Source of the DNA: Caballeronia sp. dw_19
GTDB taxonomy: Bacteria; Pseudomonadota; Gammaproteobacteria; Burkholderiales; Burkholderiaceae
Reading direction: 5' to 3'
Length of the DNA: 64,000 nt
NCBI RefSeq assembly: GCF_018449515.1
Contig: NZ_JAAVUQ010000006.1
Location: forward strand, 310,001 to 374,000
Shown: piece after piece, positions 9,356-17,258 of the stretch
Layout of the letters: each line of letters begins with the position of its first letter
How positions within the stretch are numbered: the first letter of the stretch is position 1
Translations under genes and position numbers: made by a program
Notes under the pieces: generated by a model
Told to the model about the DNA's origin: nothing
Seen by the model: the letters and a program-made list of their open reading frames with translations, nothing else
Databases searched by the model: none

Positions 9356-9999
9356 GCGAGGATATCGACGGCGGTGTGGAGACGATCGCGCCTGTATGGC
9401 CTGCCTTCGCCGATCTGATGTCGGTGCTGCTGGGCGCGTTCATGCTGATCATGGTGGGTGTCATCGGCATGCAACTGGAGCTGTCTTCCAAGCTTGAGCA
9501 TGAGGTCAAGCAACGGCAGATGGAAACGCAGCGCCGCAAGACCCTGGAGCAGGCGCTGGCCGGGCCGCTGGCAGCGGGGCGGGTGACGCTGGTCAACGGG
9601 CGTATTGGCATCAACGGCAGCGTGTTGTTCGCGCTCAACTCCGATCAATTGCAGCCCGAGGGCCGGGACGTATTGAAGAGCCTGGCCGGGCCGCTGACCG
9701 CTTATCTCCAGGCCAACGACCAGATCCTGATGGTGAGTGGTTTTACCGATGACCGGCAATTGCGGGAGAGTAACCGCCGCTTTGCCGACAACTGGGAGCT
9801 GTCAGCGCAGCGCGCGTTGACGGTAACCCGTGCGTTGATCGACGCAGGCGTCCCCTCCTCCTCCGTATTCGCGGCCGCCTTCGGCTCACAGCAGCCCGTC
9901 AGCTCGAATGCCGACAACGAGGGACGGGCGAGGAACCGGCGAGTGGAAATTGCGCCGGTCCCCAGGCTGTCGAACGCAACGGTGAAGCCCGGTGAATAG
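9352..9999 (+). CDS. MotB/OmpA-like protein, partner of the DUF802 motor subunit
   Basis: 215 residues. A short cytoplasmic N-terminus leads into one membrane helix with the motif WPAFADLMSVLLGAFMLIM. The Asp in FADLM (D21) sits where MotB and ZorB place their proton-carrying Asp. A short linker follows, then an OmpA-like peptidoglycan-binding domain (about residues 80-205) with GFTDDRQ, NWELSAQRA and GRARNRRVEI. The protein would therefore anchor to the cell wall and plug the MotA-like ring encoded upstream. It overlaps the upstream gene by 4 bases and the downstream DUF2894 gene by 8, which suggests fixed stoichiometry. What the motor does is unknown. Confidence 0.88.
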   Translation: MSEDIDGGVETIAPVWPAFADLMSVLLGAFMLIMVGVIGMQLELSSKLEHEVKQRQMETQRRKTLEQALAGPLAAGRVTLVNGRIGINGSVLFALNSDQLQPEGRDVLKSLAGPLTAYLQANDQILMVSGFTDDRQLRESNRRFADNWELSAQRALTVTRALIDAGVPSSSVFAAAFGSQQPVSSNADNEGRARNRRVEIAPVPRLSNATVKPGE

Positions 10000-10636
10000 C
10001 GAAGCGAGTGATGTGACGGTTAGCATCCGCTCGACGCTCGATGCATGGCGCGAGCGCGGCGCCGATCGGCTGGATCCCGTCCGCTTTCATTTTATCGAAG
10101 CGCTGCATCGGCGAGCGGCCAGCCACAGCGGCGAGGCGCGACGGATTCTGGATGACAGGCTGTCCACACTGCTCGCGGCCTATGCTCGCGATCTCGAGAA
10201 CGCCGCGTCCCAAACCGCCCATGCCGGCGAGCCCGCTCGCGGGGCGCTTGCCGGGCTGATCGAGTACATGAGCCACCGCGCGCCGGTGGATGGCGACGGC
10301 CCCACCACGGGTCACACCTTGCCCCGCGCCTCCTATCCAGAAATGGAGGTGCTCGATTACTTCCGAAAAACCTGGACCAAGATCAGTGCCGAGAGACAGT
10401 TCCGGCAGTCGCTTGCACAAGTGCCCGGGAATGCCGGGCCGCTCAACTCGAGTAGCCTAGTGCATCGCTCGCTCTCGCTAATGCGCGAGTTGTCACCTGG
10501 GTATCTGCAGCAGTTCTTGTCGTACCTCGACGCCTTGTCGTGGGTGGAGCAGATGAACGGCGGCGGCGCCTTGCCGGATAAAGATGCGCCTCGCTCCGGG
10601 AGCCCTCGGAAAAGCACGCGCGGCAAACAGCGCTAG
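9992..10636 (+). CDS. DUF2894 family protein, last gene of motor-like operon
   Basis: 214 residues, soluble, no signal peptide. The N-terminal part (STLDAWRERGADRLDPVRFHF and a following EALHRRA helix) and the central MEVLDYFRKTW region match DUF2894, known mainly as the last member of the DUF3348-DUF802-OmpA-DUF2894 gene set. The start is GTG at 9992, inside the end of the OmpA-like gene (8-base overlap), so translation is probably coupled. The C-terminus is a basic, probably disordered tail (SPRKSTRGKQR) that could contact nucleic acid or membrane lipids; that is speculation. No enzymatic motif is visible. Confidence 0.78.
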   Translation: MNSEASDVTVSIRSTLDAWRERGADRLDPVRFHFIEALHRRAASHSGEARRILDDRLSTLLAAYARDLENAASQTAHAGEPARGALAGLIEYMSHRAPVDGDGPTTGHTLPRASYPEMEVLDYFRKTWTKISAERQFRQSLAQVPGNAGPLNSSSLVHRSLSLMRELSPGYLQQFLSYLDALSWVEQMNGGGALPDKDAPRSGSPRKSTRGKQR

Positions 10637-10689
10637 CGCCACGAGTAGAAGTCAAAGGGTTGCGACGACGCTTGGGTACTGCCCGTGTC

Positions 10690-11754
10690 TCACTCATCGT
10701 CCCGCGCTGTCAGTTCGCGGACGAGCGGTATGACCTCTTGTGCGAACCGTTTCATATCCGCTTCAAACGGCTGAAACTGCAGCATGAACAATTCGATTCC
10801 CGCTCGATGAAACTCGACAATACGCCGCGCTACCGTCTCGTAGCTGCCAACCAGCCCCGCTGCGGTCCCGCCATTCGATCCAACGCGCGCTGACTTGGCG
10901 AACGTCTGGTGCATGACCGCCTTCGGATCGATGTTTTCCTTCTGCGATGCACGCAAGGGAGCATCCTTCGCAGCAAGCGCGAACAGGTGATCGAGATGCT
11001 CCTGCGCCTGGCCGTCCGTCGGCCGCGCAATCACGAACGCGGAAAGCCCGAAGCGCAATGGCGCACCGGTACGGGCACGCCCTCCCACGTCTTCGATCAG
11101 CCGGCGCACATCGGGCAACGGTTGGCCGTTGATGAACCAGAAATCGCCGCGTTCAGCCACGAGTGCCCTCGCCGGCTCCGACTCGCCGCCGACATAGATG
11201 CGCGGTCTCTCCCGAAAGCGGTCGGCCGGGCGCAAGACATAGTCTTCCACGTCGAAGAACCGCCCCTTGAAATTGGTACGCTTTCCAAGCATCAGGTCAT
11301 TCACAACCGTGATCCATTCACGGCCGTATGCATATCGTTCGTCATGCTCAGCAAAACCGATACCGGCCTTGGCCAGCTCAGGACGATTCCATGCGTTGAC
11401 CAGATTGATCGCGAATCGCCCACCGCTGATGTCTTCAATCTGCATGGCCATTTTGGCCAGGGTGACGGGATGATAGAGATAGGGCTTGATCGCCGTGATG
11501 ATCTCGATGCGCGTAGTTAAAGCAGCCAACGCTGCCGACGCAGTCCACGCCTCCAGTTGATCAAGCTTTTCGTCATGGGGATTGATCGTATGCTGCGCGA
11601 CCAGCGTCGAGTCGAAACCGAGCCGCTCGGCTTCCAGGATGAGGTCGCGGTTGCGAGCCCATGACGCATCGTAGGGCTCGTCAGGATCCTGCAGCGCGGC
11701 ACGGCTACCGTGCACCAGCGCCCAAATGCCGAAGCGGGGAGTTGACGAAGGCAT
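10690..11754 (-). CDS. LLM-class FMNH2-dependent monooxygenase (SfnG/SsuD-like)
   Basis: About 354 residues from the ATG at 11754; an earlier ATG at 11805 adds 17 residues that break the usual N-terminus, so the inner start is preferred. The bacterial-luciferase-like TIM barrel is shown by FGIWALVHG near the start, RIEIITAIKPYLYHP, GRFAINLVNAWN and AEHDERYAYG. This pattern is shared by SfnG (dimethylsulfone monooxygenase), SsuD (alkanesulfonate monooxygenase) and relatives, which use reduced FMN and O2 to cleave C-S bonds. The substrate cannot be fixed from sequence. It lies divergent from a nitroreductase and dodecin, which suggests local flavin supply and storage, and opens the sulfur island. 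Cytoplasmic. Confidence 0.8.
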   Translation of the reverse strand: MPSSTPRFGIWALVHGSRAALQDPDEPYDASWARNRDLILEAERLGFDSTLVAQHTINPHDEKLDQLEAWTASAALAALTTRIEIITAIKPYLYHPVTLAKMAMQIEDISGGRFAINLVNAWNRPELAKAGIGFAEHDERYAYGREWITVVNDLMLGKRTNFKGRFFDVEDYVLRPADRFRERPRIYVGGESEPARALVAERGDFWFINGQPLPDVRRLIEDVGGRARTGAPLRFGLSAFVIARPTDGQAQEHLDHLFALAAKDAPLRASQKENIDPKAVMHQTFAKSARVGSNGGTAAGLVGSYETVARRIVEFHRAGIELFMLQFQPFEADMKRFAQEVIPLVRELTARDDE

Positions 11755-12140
11755 CAGTCGACCTAATGTGGATTGAGAAAAACAAGAATCAGAACCTGCA
11801 AGCATGCGTCGACCACATCGCGCAGGTCAATGCGACGCTTCCAGTTTGTTCGCATATCGATAGAAGGAAAACCGGAATGACAATTCGTCTGCAATACGGC
11901 CATTCCTGGTGAGAGTTTCCGTCTCTCCGCATCTTCTCAGTTCCTTATATCCGAACACGAAATCACGTTGCTGCGTTATGGCGATAAGGTTCAGCCGATT
12001 TATTGTTAGATCAAATCGTGCCCGGTTCTTATACTCGCTCACGTAACTGCTTGATTCGAACCGAGCCACTCAACCGCTTCACCGTGCCGTTTCCTTCGCG
12101 GCTCCCTTGTGAACGACTACCCAGCGAGCGACTACCCATC
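11755..12140. promoter_or_regulatory. Divergent intergenic region (386 bp) between LLM monooxygenase and nitroreductase
   Basis: No gene seen. The region separates two divergent transcription units and must hold both promoters. Bases about 11930-12040 are relatively A+T-rich with repeated TTAT/ATAAG-like elements (TTATATCC, GTTATGGCGATAAGG, TTATTGTTAG), the loose kind of pattern bound by CysB/Cbl-type LysR regulators. I cannot call a specific site. Confidence 0.4.
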
Positions 12141-12737
12141 ATGACAACGCCGAACCCTCGCAGCGCAGATCACCCTATCGATCCGCAATTCGTCAATCGC
12201 TGGTCGCCCCGCGCCTTTAGCCAGGAACCTATAGATAATGCAACGCTGCTGACGTTTCTCGAGGCCGCCCGTTGGGCGCCGTCCTCGTATAACTCGCAGC
12301 CGTGGCGGTTCGTCTACGCGACGCGCGACAGTGAGCACTGGCCGCAATTTCTGGGTTTCCTGAACGACTTCAATCGCACCTGGGCAAATCACGCAGCGGC
12401 GTTGGTCATCGTCCTTTCAAAGAGTACGTTTGTCCCCCCGGGCGGAACAGGCGAGGTGCCGACCATCAGTCATTCGTTCGATACGGGTGCCGCGTGGGGC
12501 TATCTTGCGCTGCAAGCAAGTCTGGCCGGATGGCATGCGCACGGGCTGGCCGGAATCGAGCGAGACAGAATCCGGACAGAGTTGAAAATCCCGGATATCT
12601 ACTCGATTGAAGCGGGGATCGCGATAGGCCGTCTCGGCGACAAGGCTTCGCTGTCGGAGGCGCTACAGGCGCGAGAAACGCCCAGTCCGCGCAAACCCCT
12701 TGGCGAAATCGCCACCGAAGGTCGATTTACCGCCTGA
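12141..12737 (+). CDS. Nitroreductase-family flavoprotein
   Basis: About 198 residues from ATG 12141; the frame opens earlier, but the upstream translation is Arg/Pro-rich and lacks family features. Nitroreductase signatures are clear: VNRWSPRAFSQEPI at the N-terminus, then FLEAARWAPSSYNSQPWRF (FMN phosphate and ring contacts), and GAAWGYLALQASLAGW in the core. Members are homodimeric FMN enzymes that reduce nitro compounds, quinones or flavins with NAD(P)H. With the FMNH2-dependent monooxygenase divergent from it and dodecin 35 bases downstream, a role in reduced-flavin supply is plausible but unproven. It is probably co-transcribed with dodecin. Confidence 0.85.
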   Translation: MTTPNPRSADHPIDPQFVNRWSPRAFSQEPIDNATLLTFLEAARWAPSSYNSQPWRFVYATRDSEHWPQFLGFLNDFNRTWANHAAALVIVLSKSTFVPPGGTGEVPTISHSFDTGAAWGYLALQASLAGWHAHGLAGIERDRIRTELKIPDIYSIEAGIAIGRLGDKASLSEALQARETPSPRKPLGEIATEGRFTA

Positions 12738-12772
12738 CTTATGCAACCTGACCTATTCAAGGAAACACACCA

Positions 12773-12982
12773 ATGTCCCATCACGTCTACAAGCAAATTG
12801 AACTGACCGGCTCGTCAACGCAATCGAGTGACGACGCGGTGTCGGTCGCCCTGGCAAGGGCTAACAAAACCTTGCACAACATTGACTGGTTTCAGGTCAT
12901 TGAAACGCGTGGTCATGTCGAGGGCGGCAAAGTTGCGCACTGGCAAGTGACGCTAAAGGTCGGAATTCGTCTCGACGACTAG
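12773..12982 (+). CDS. Dodecin family flavin-binding protein
   Basis: 69 residues, the usual dodecin length. The order of a short MSHHVYKQIELTGSS strand, a helix with DDAVSVALARANKTL, the Trp-containing strand NIDWFQVIETRG and the final strand HWQVTLKVGIRL fits dodecin; the Trp in the second strand is the flavin-stacking residue. Dodecins form hollow 12-mers that store or buffer FMN/FAD or riboflavin. AAGGA lies 9 bases before the ATG. It follows the nitroreductase by 35 bases and likely shares its transcript, which makes a small flavin-handling module beside an FMNH2-dependent monooxygenase. Confidence 0.92.
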   Translation: MSHHVYKQIELTGSSTQSSDDAVSVALARANKTLHNIDWFQVIETRGHVEGGKVAHWQVTLKVGIRLDD

Positions 12983-13132
12983 ACTAGTCGCGGTGGCCGC
13001 GTCGGCGCACGTTATAGGAACCTTGGCTCAAGAGGACGATGCTTTCCATAGCCGAAATACTTGGTTCGCGCGCGTGCGAGGCGGCGTTAAATTGCGAGTT
13101 CAACAACCAAGTACAAAGTGAAGGAATATAAG

Positions 13133-13957
13133 GTGGCCTTTTTGCTGCGCTTCTCCCGACGTATCGCCCTGTTTTCACTCGCCTGCCTCGTCTTGGCAGG
13201 CAGCTCGAATGCGAACGCGGAAGAGCAAGTTCTGAAGATCGGTGTGACGACGGGCCCCCACGAAGAGATTTTCGAAGCCGTCAAAAAGGTGGCGGAACGC
13301 GATTACGGCCTGCATATCCGGATTGTGGCCTTCAGCGACTACATACAGCCGGACGCCGCGCTCGATGCGGGCGATCTTGACGCCAACAGTTATCAGCATC
13401 GTCCTTTTCTCGCCTCCCAGATTCGTGCGCGTGGCTATAAGCTGGTAGGCGTCGGGCGTACGTGGATCGGCCCTATTGGCATCTACTCAAAAAAGTACAA
13501 GCAGTTCTCAGCGCTTCCCGATGGTGCCAGCATCGGCATTCCGAACGATCCGGCAAATGAGAGCCGAACGCTGCTGCTGTTGCAGAAAGCAGGCGCGATC
13601 AAACTGCGCTCCGGGATCGATCCCGTCACGGGCATCAACGCGACGCCTCGCGATATCACTAGTAATCCGAAGCATTTCAAGTTCACTGAGATCGACGCTG
13701 CGCAACTGCCGCGCACACTCGACGATTTCGACGCAACCACGATAAACGCCGACTATGCGATCAAGGCCGGTCTGAATCCCGGTCACGACACCATCCTGGT
13801 AGAGGACGCGGACGGGCCGTATGCCTGCTTGATTGCCGTTCGGGAGCAGGATGCCGGCAAGCCGTGGGTTCAGCAGATCGTCAAGGCATATCAATCCGAC
13901 GAAGTGCGCAACTTCATTCTCACGCGCTATAAAGGCGCGATCATACCGGCGTTTTAA
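13133..13957 (+). CDS. MetQ/NlpA-family ABC substrate-binding protein (orphan)
   Basis: About 274 residues. GTG at 13133 is chosen because AAGGA (13121-13125) sits 7 bases upstream; GTG 13118 has no such site. A signal peptide ends near NANAEEQ, with no proper lipobox, so the protein is probably periplasmic rather than lipidated, unlike classic MetQ. The mature part has the NlpA/MetQ signatures: LKIGVTTGPHEEI, DANSYQHRPFL, IGIPNDPANESRTLLLLQKAG and a C-terminal IVKAYQSDEVRNFI. Family members bind methionine or related S-compounds for MetNI importers. No metN or metI lies in the window, so it must pair with a transporter elsewhere or act in another way. It follows dodecin on the same strand. 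Confidence 0.88.
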   Translation: MAFLLRFSRRIALFSLACLVLAGSSNANAEEQVLKIGVTTGPHEEIFEAVKKVAERDYGLHIRIVAFSDYIQPDAALDAGDLDANSYQHRPFLASQIRARGYKLVGVGRTWIGPIGIYSKKYKQFSALPDGASIGIPNDPANESRTLLLLQKAGAIKLRSGIDPVTGINATPRDITSNPKHFKFTEIDAAQLPRTLDDFDATTINADYAIKAGLNPGHDTILVEDADGPYACLIAVREQDAGKPWVQQIVKAYQSDEVRNFILTRYKGAIIPAF

Positions 13958-14041
13958 TACCCGGCAGATCAGGCTGCGGCGGCGGTCCAAGCCTTCATGC
14001 GCATACGCACATGCGTCATGCCGCAAGGGCAATCTCGCCGC

Positions 14042-16075
14042 TCAGTGCCTGGCCAGCCGTTTCACCACGGCGATCATCCGGTCGACCTCTTCCGGCGTGT
14101 TGTAGAACGCGAGCGACGGTCGCACGGTCGCCTCCAGGCCGAAGCGCCGCAAGATAGGTTGTGCGCAATGATGCCCGGCCCGTACGGCAATACCCTCTTC
14201 GCTGAGCGCACGCCCCACCTCCTCGGGCGTGTAGCCATTCAGAACGAATGACAGCACGCTTGCTTTGTCCTGCGCCGTGCCGATCAGGCGCACGCCCGGA
14301 ATCGGCTTCATCAACGCGGTGGCATAGTCGAGCAACTCGTGCTCGTAACGCGCGATGTTTTCTATGCCGACGCGCGTCACATAGTCGATAGCAGCGCCCA
14401 GGCCGACTGCATCTGCGATGTTCCCGGTGCCCGCCTCGAAGCGATGTGGCGCCGGTTGAAACACCGTCCGCTCAAATGTCACGTCCGAGATCATGTTGCC
14501 GCCGCCCTGCCACGGCGGCATTGCATCGAGCAGCGCCCGCTTGCCATAGACCGCACCTATTCCGGTCGGCCCGAACACCTTGTGCCCGGAGAAGACGAAG
14601 AAGTCCGCATCGAGTGCCTGCACATCCACGCGCATATGCGACACCGACTGCGCGCCGTCGATCAATGCAACCGCGCCGACGCGGTGCGCCATCTCCACCA
14701 TTTCCTTGACCGGTACGACAGTGCCGAGCGCATTCGACACCTGCGTCACCGCGACGATCTTCGTCTTGTCGTTCAACAACCGGCTGTACTCTTCGAGCAG
14801 CACCTGGCCCGAATCGTCAACCGGAATCACCCGCAGCGTCGCGCCAGTCAGCGAAGCCAGTTGCTGCCACGGCACGATGTTCGCGTGATGTTCAAGATGC
14901 GACACGACGATCTCGTCGCCCGCCCCGACGTTCTGCACTCCCCACGACTTTGCAACCAGGTTGATCGCCTCGGTCGTGCCGCGCACAAACACGATCTCCT
15001 CGGGCTGCGAGGCGCCGATGAAGCGCTGAACCCTGCTGCGGGCTCCCTCATAGGCATCAGTCGCGCGACCCGCCAACGCATGTGCCGCACGATGAATGTT
15101 CGAGTTCTCGTGCAGATAGAAATAGGCGAGACGATCGATGACGGTCTGCGGCTTTTGTGTAGTGGCCGCGTTATCGAACCATACAAGCTGCCGGCCGTTC
15201 ACACGCTCCTGCAGGATCGGGAAGTCGCGTCGGATCGCGTTTACATCGAACTGGGGATGGCCGGACTGCGCCTGCGCTGCAGGGTCCGATGTGCGGCCCG
15301 ATGCCAGCGTCCCGGGCGAGCGGATATCCTCGAGAAAATAACGCTCGGTGACGTCCGGCCGGGCGGGAGCCGACTCCGCAAAACCGCGCGGCAATCCAAA
15401 CGACGACCCTTGCGGCGGGCCAGCGTTCGCGGACTCTCCAGCAGGCAGCAGTGACGGAACACCCAACGGATCGAGCAGCGATGCCGTGGGCAATGGTCCG
15501 TCCTCAACGCCATACGACGGAGGCCTGGCGATATCGATGAAATAGTAAGGTGATGCGCTGCTGCGACCGGCTCCGCCATCGGCCGGCAGATTCGCCGCTG
15601 CGGCTTCCGGCACACCGAGCGCGGTACCCCCGTAGCGACTGTCAAGCGCGGGTGCGATCGTCACCAGATTGTCGGGCAAACCGTTCTGCGCAGCGGCATG
15701 CGGCAACAAGGCAGGCGCACGATTGCCGAGCGATAGAACGTGGGTCGGCGCTGAAGGCGCAAGGTTGGCACCCGGCACCTTGCCTTGCGGTATGGCTGCG
15801 CCCGGTATGCCGCTGCCTGCGCCGGACGGTCCCGCCATCGGAGAGCCCGGCGGCACCGGATTCGTCGAAGCCGGCAAAGCGGGCGCCGCCGCGGCAAGCT
15901 CGGAGGGCGCACTGCCAGGCACACCGTTGCCGCCAAGCGTGCTGCCCGGCAGCGCAGCAAAAAACGCGTTTGCAAGACGCGCCAGCATCGCTGGATCGGG
16001 CAAACCGGCAGGAAGCGCTGACGTTGGGTCGGGATAAGCTGTCGGCGAATTACTGGTAGGTGTGGGCATAGTCAT
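14042..16075 (-). CDS. Family 2A encapsulin cargo: cysteine desulfurase with long disordered N-terminal extension
   Basis: About 677 residues. The C-terminal ~400 residues are a SufS-type PLP cysteine desulfurase: WFDNAATTQKP, the PLP-Lys motif FSGHKVFGPTG, and RAGHHCAQP with the sulfane-carrying Cys near residue 637. In front lie ~275 residues rich in Pro, Ala, Gly and Ser with three conserved islands (PAMLARLANAFF, YYFIDIARPPSYG, RYFLEDIRSPG), the pattern of the encapsulation domain described for SrpI cargo. The enzyme takes sulfur from cysteine, giving alanine and persulfide; in this family elemental sulfur is stored inside the shell. Start ATG 16075 (or 16069) overlaps the end of the shell gene by ~26 bases, so the two are one translationally coupled unit. 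Frames upstream of 16075 belong to the shell gene. Confidence 0.93.
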   Translation of the reverse strand: MTMPTPTSNSPTAYPDPTSALPAGLPDPAMLARLANAFFAALPGSTLGGNGVPGSAPSELAAAAPALPASTNPVPPGSPMAGPSGAGSGIPGAAIPQGKVPGANLAPSAPTHVLSLGNRAPALLPHAAAQNGLPDNLVTIAPALDSRYGGTALGVPEAAAANLPADGGAGRSSASPYYFIDIARPPSYGVEDGPLPTASLLDPLGVPSLLPAGESANAGPPQGSSFGLPRGFAESAPARPDVTERYFLEDIRSPGTLASGRTSDPAAQAQSGHPQFDVNAIRRDFPILQERVNGRQLVWFDNAATTQKPQTVIDRLAYFYLHENSNIHRAAHALAGRATDAYEGARSRVQRFIGASQPEEIVFVRGTTEAINLVAKSWGVQNVGAGDEIVVSHLEHHANIVPWQQLASLTGATLRVIPVDDSGQVLLEEYSRLLNDKTKIVAVTQVSNALGTVVPVKEMVEMAHRVGAVALIDGAQSVSHMRVDVQALDADFFVFSGHKVFGPTGIGAVYGKRALLDAMPPWQGGGNMISDVTFERTVFQPAPHRFEAGTGNIADAVGLGAAIDYVTRVGIENIARYEHELLDYATALMKPIPGVRLIGTAQDKASVLSFVLNGYTPEEVGRALSEEGIAVRAGHHCAQPILRRFGLEATVRPSLAFYNTPEEVDRMIAVVKRLARH

Positions 16076-16976
16076 GGTACTTGCCAACCTCAACGTCCTC
16101 GAGGACCGCCAACGCGTCCGGCGTGTGCACTGCAAGCGAGCAATACAGCGACACCAGGTAGGAAGCGATTGCCTGATTGTTGATCCCCATGAAACGCACC
16201 GATAACCCCGGCCCCTGCTCGCCTGCCACGCCCGGCTGATAAAGACCGACCACACCCTGGCGCTTGTCGCCGACTCGCAGCAGCAGGATCTTGGTCTTGC
16301 CGTCGTCCACGGTTACCTTGTCTGACGGAATCAGCGGGATGCCACGCCACGTGAGGAATTGCGAACCGAACAGGCTGATGGTTGGAGGCGGCACGCCACG
16401 GCGCGTACACTCGCGGCCGAAGGCGGCGATCGCCAGCGGATGGGTCAGGAAAAACGCTGGTTCCTTCCATACCTTGGTCAACAGTTCGTCGAGATCATCG
16501 GGAGTCGGCGCGCCGGTCAGCGGCAGCACGCGCTGCTCTTCCGCGACATTCGCAATCAACCCGTAGTCAGGGTTGTTGATCAACTGGCTCTCCTGCAACT
16601 CCTTGATCGTCTCGATCGTCAGGCGCAGTTGTTCCTTGATCTGGTCGTGCGGGCTGCTGTAAAGATCGGAGATGCGCGTATGCACTTCGACAATCGTGCT
16701 CACGGCGTTCAGGAAATATTCGCGCGGCTCCTCTTCGTAAGGCACAAAGGTGGTCGGCAATTGGCTTTCGTCTTCGCGCGCGGTGCATGTGGCAGTCACG
16801 GCTTCCGGATTCTTCACCTGATTCAGACGATAGATGCCTGCCTCGACCGGCACCCATTGCAGCAGATGCGTGAGCCAGCGAGGTGTAATGGTTGCAAGCT
16901 GCGGGACAGTTTTGGTGGCGTTCGCCAACTGCCGTGCGGCATGGTCGCCGAGTGCGCTGTGACCGGGTGTTGCCAT
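16050..16976 (-). CDS. srpI: Family 2A encapsulin shell protein (SrpI-like)
   Basis: About 308 residues. ATG 16976 is preceded by a GGGGG run at 7-base spacing; a TTG 6 bases upstream is ignored. The protein matches SrpI-type family 2 encapsulins: a helical N-arm, then REYFLNAVSTIVEVHTRISDL, LTHPLAIAAFGRECTRRGVPPP (P-domain/E-loop region), RGIPLIPSDKV and the C-terminal EVGKYHDYAHTY. These proteins fold like HK97 phage capsid protein and form ~25 nm T=1 nanocompartments. The cysteine desulfurase gene begins within its last codons, the standard cargo pairing. Its promoter should lie in the 280-bp gap before the amidase gene. Sulfur-starvation control is known for the cyanobacterial homolog; here it is inferred from the neighbourhood. 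Confidence 0.95.
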   Translation of the reverse strand: MATPGHSALGDHAARQLANATKTVPQLATITPRWLTHLLQWVPVEAGIYRLNQVKNPEAVTATCTAREDESQLPTTFVPYEEEPREYFLNAVSTIVEVHTRISDLYSSPHDQIKEQLRLTIETIKELQESQLINNPDYGLIANVAEEQRVLPLTGAPTPDDLDELLTKVWKEPAFFLTHPLAIAAFGRECTRRGVPPPTISLFGSQFLTWRGIPLIPSDKVTVDDGKTKILLLRVGDKRQGVVGLYQPGVAGEQGPGLSVRFMGINNQAIASYLVSLYCSLAVHTPDALAVLEDVEVGKYHDYAHTYQ

Positions 16977-17258
16977 TTTCAAACCCCCTTTCTGTAAGAA
17001 ATGCGGGAATGCTTATAGGCAAAATTGATCTGGAACGAGTAGCAAAGGTACTTCGTCTTTTTTGATCCGGCAAGGATTACGTGGCGATAAACGCCGGCTC
17101 TGCGTTCGATGGAAAATATTGGGCGGAATGCGCCTAGCGCATCGAGCAGGATCGATAGATATGAGGATTGTCAGTGAGCTAATGGGTTTTATCGCGAGAC
17201 GGATGCGAGGGGAAATTCGGGCTGACATTCTCTGGAAAAGAAGCGTGTGAGGATCGCA
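16977..17258. promoter_or_regulatory. Promoter region of the encapsulin-cysteine desulfurase unit
   Basis: A 282-bp gap between the end of the amidase gene and the start of the shell gene, both read leftward. No gene or strong hairpin seen. Read on the minus strand, a TATAAG element lies about 35 bases before the shell start codon in an A+T-rich patch, but no well-spaced -35 element accompanies it, so the exact promoter is not called. Confidence 0.35.

Noticed and set aside
6989..9999. Calling the motor operon a Zorya defence system
   Set aside because: ZorC, ZorD and ZorE are absent and the flanking genes are DUF3348 and DUF2894; resemblance is limited to the ZorA/ZorB architecture.
14339..15454. 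371-codon open frame opposite the cysteine desulfurase
   Set aside because: His/Arg-rich shadow of a conserved PLP enzyme; no signal or domain.
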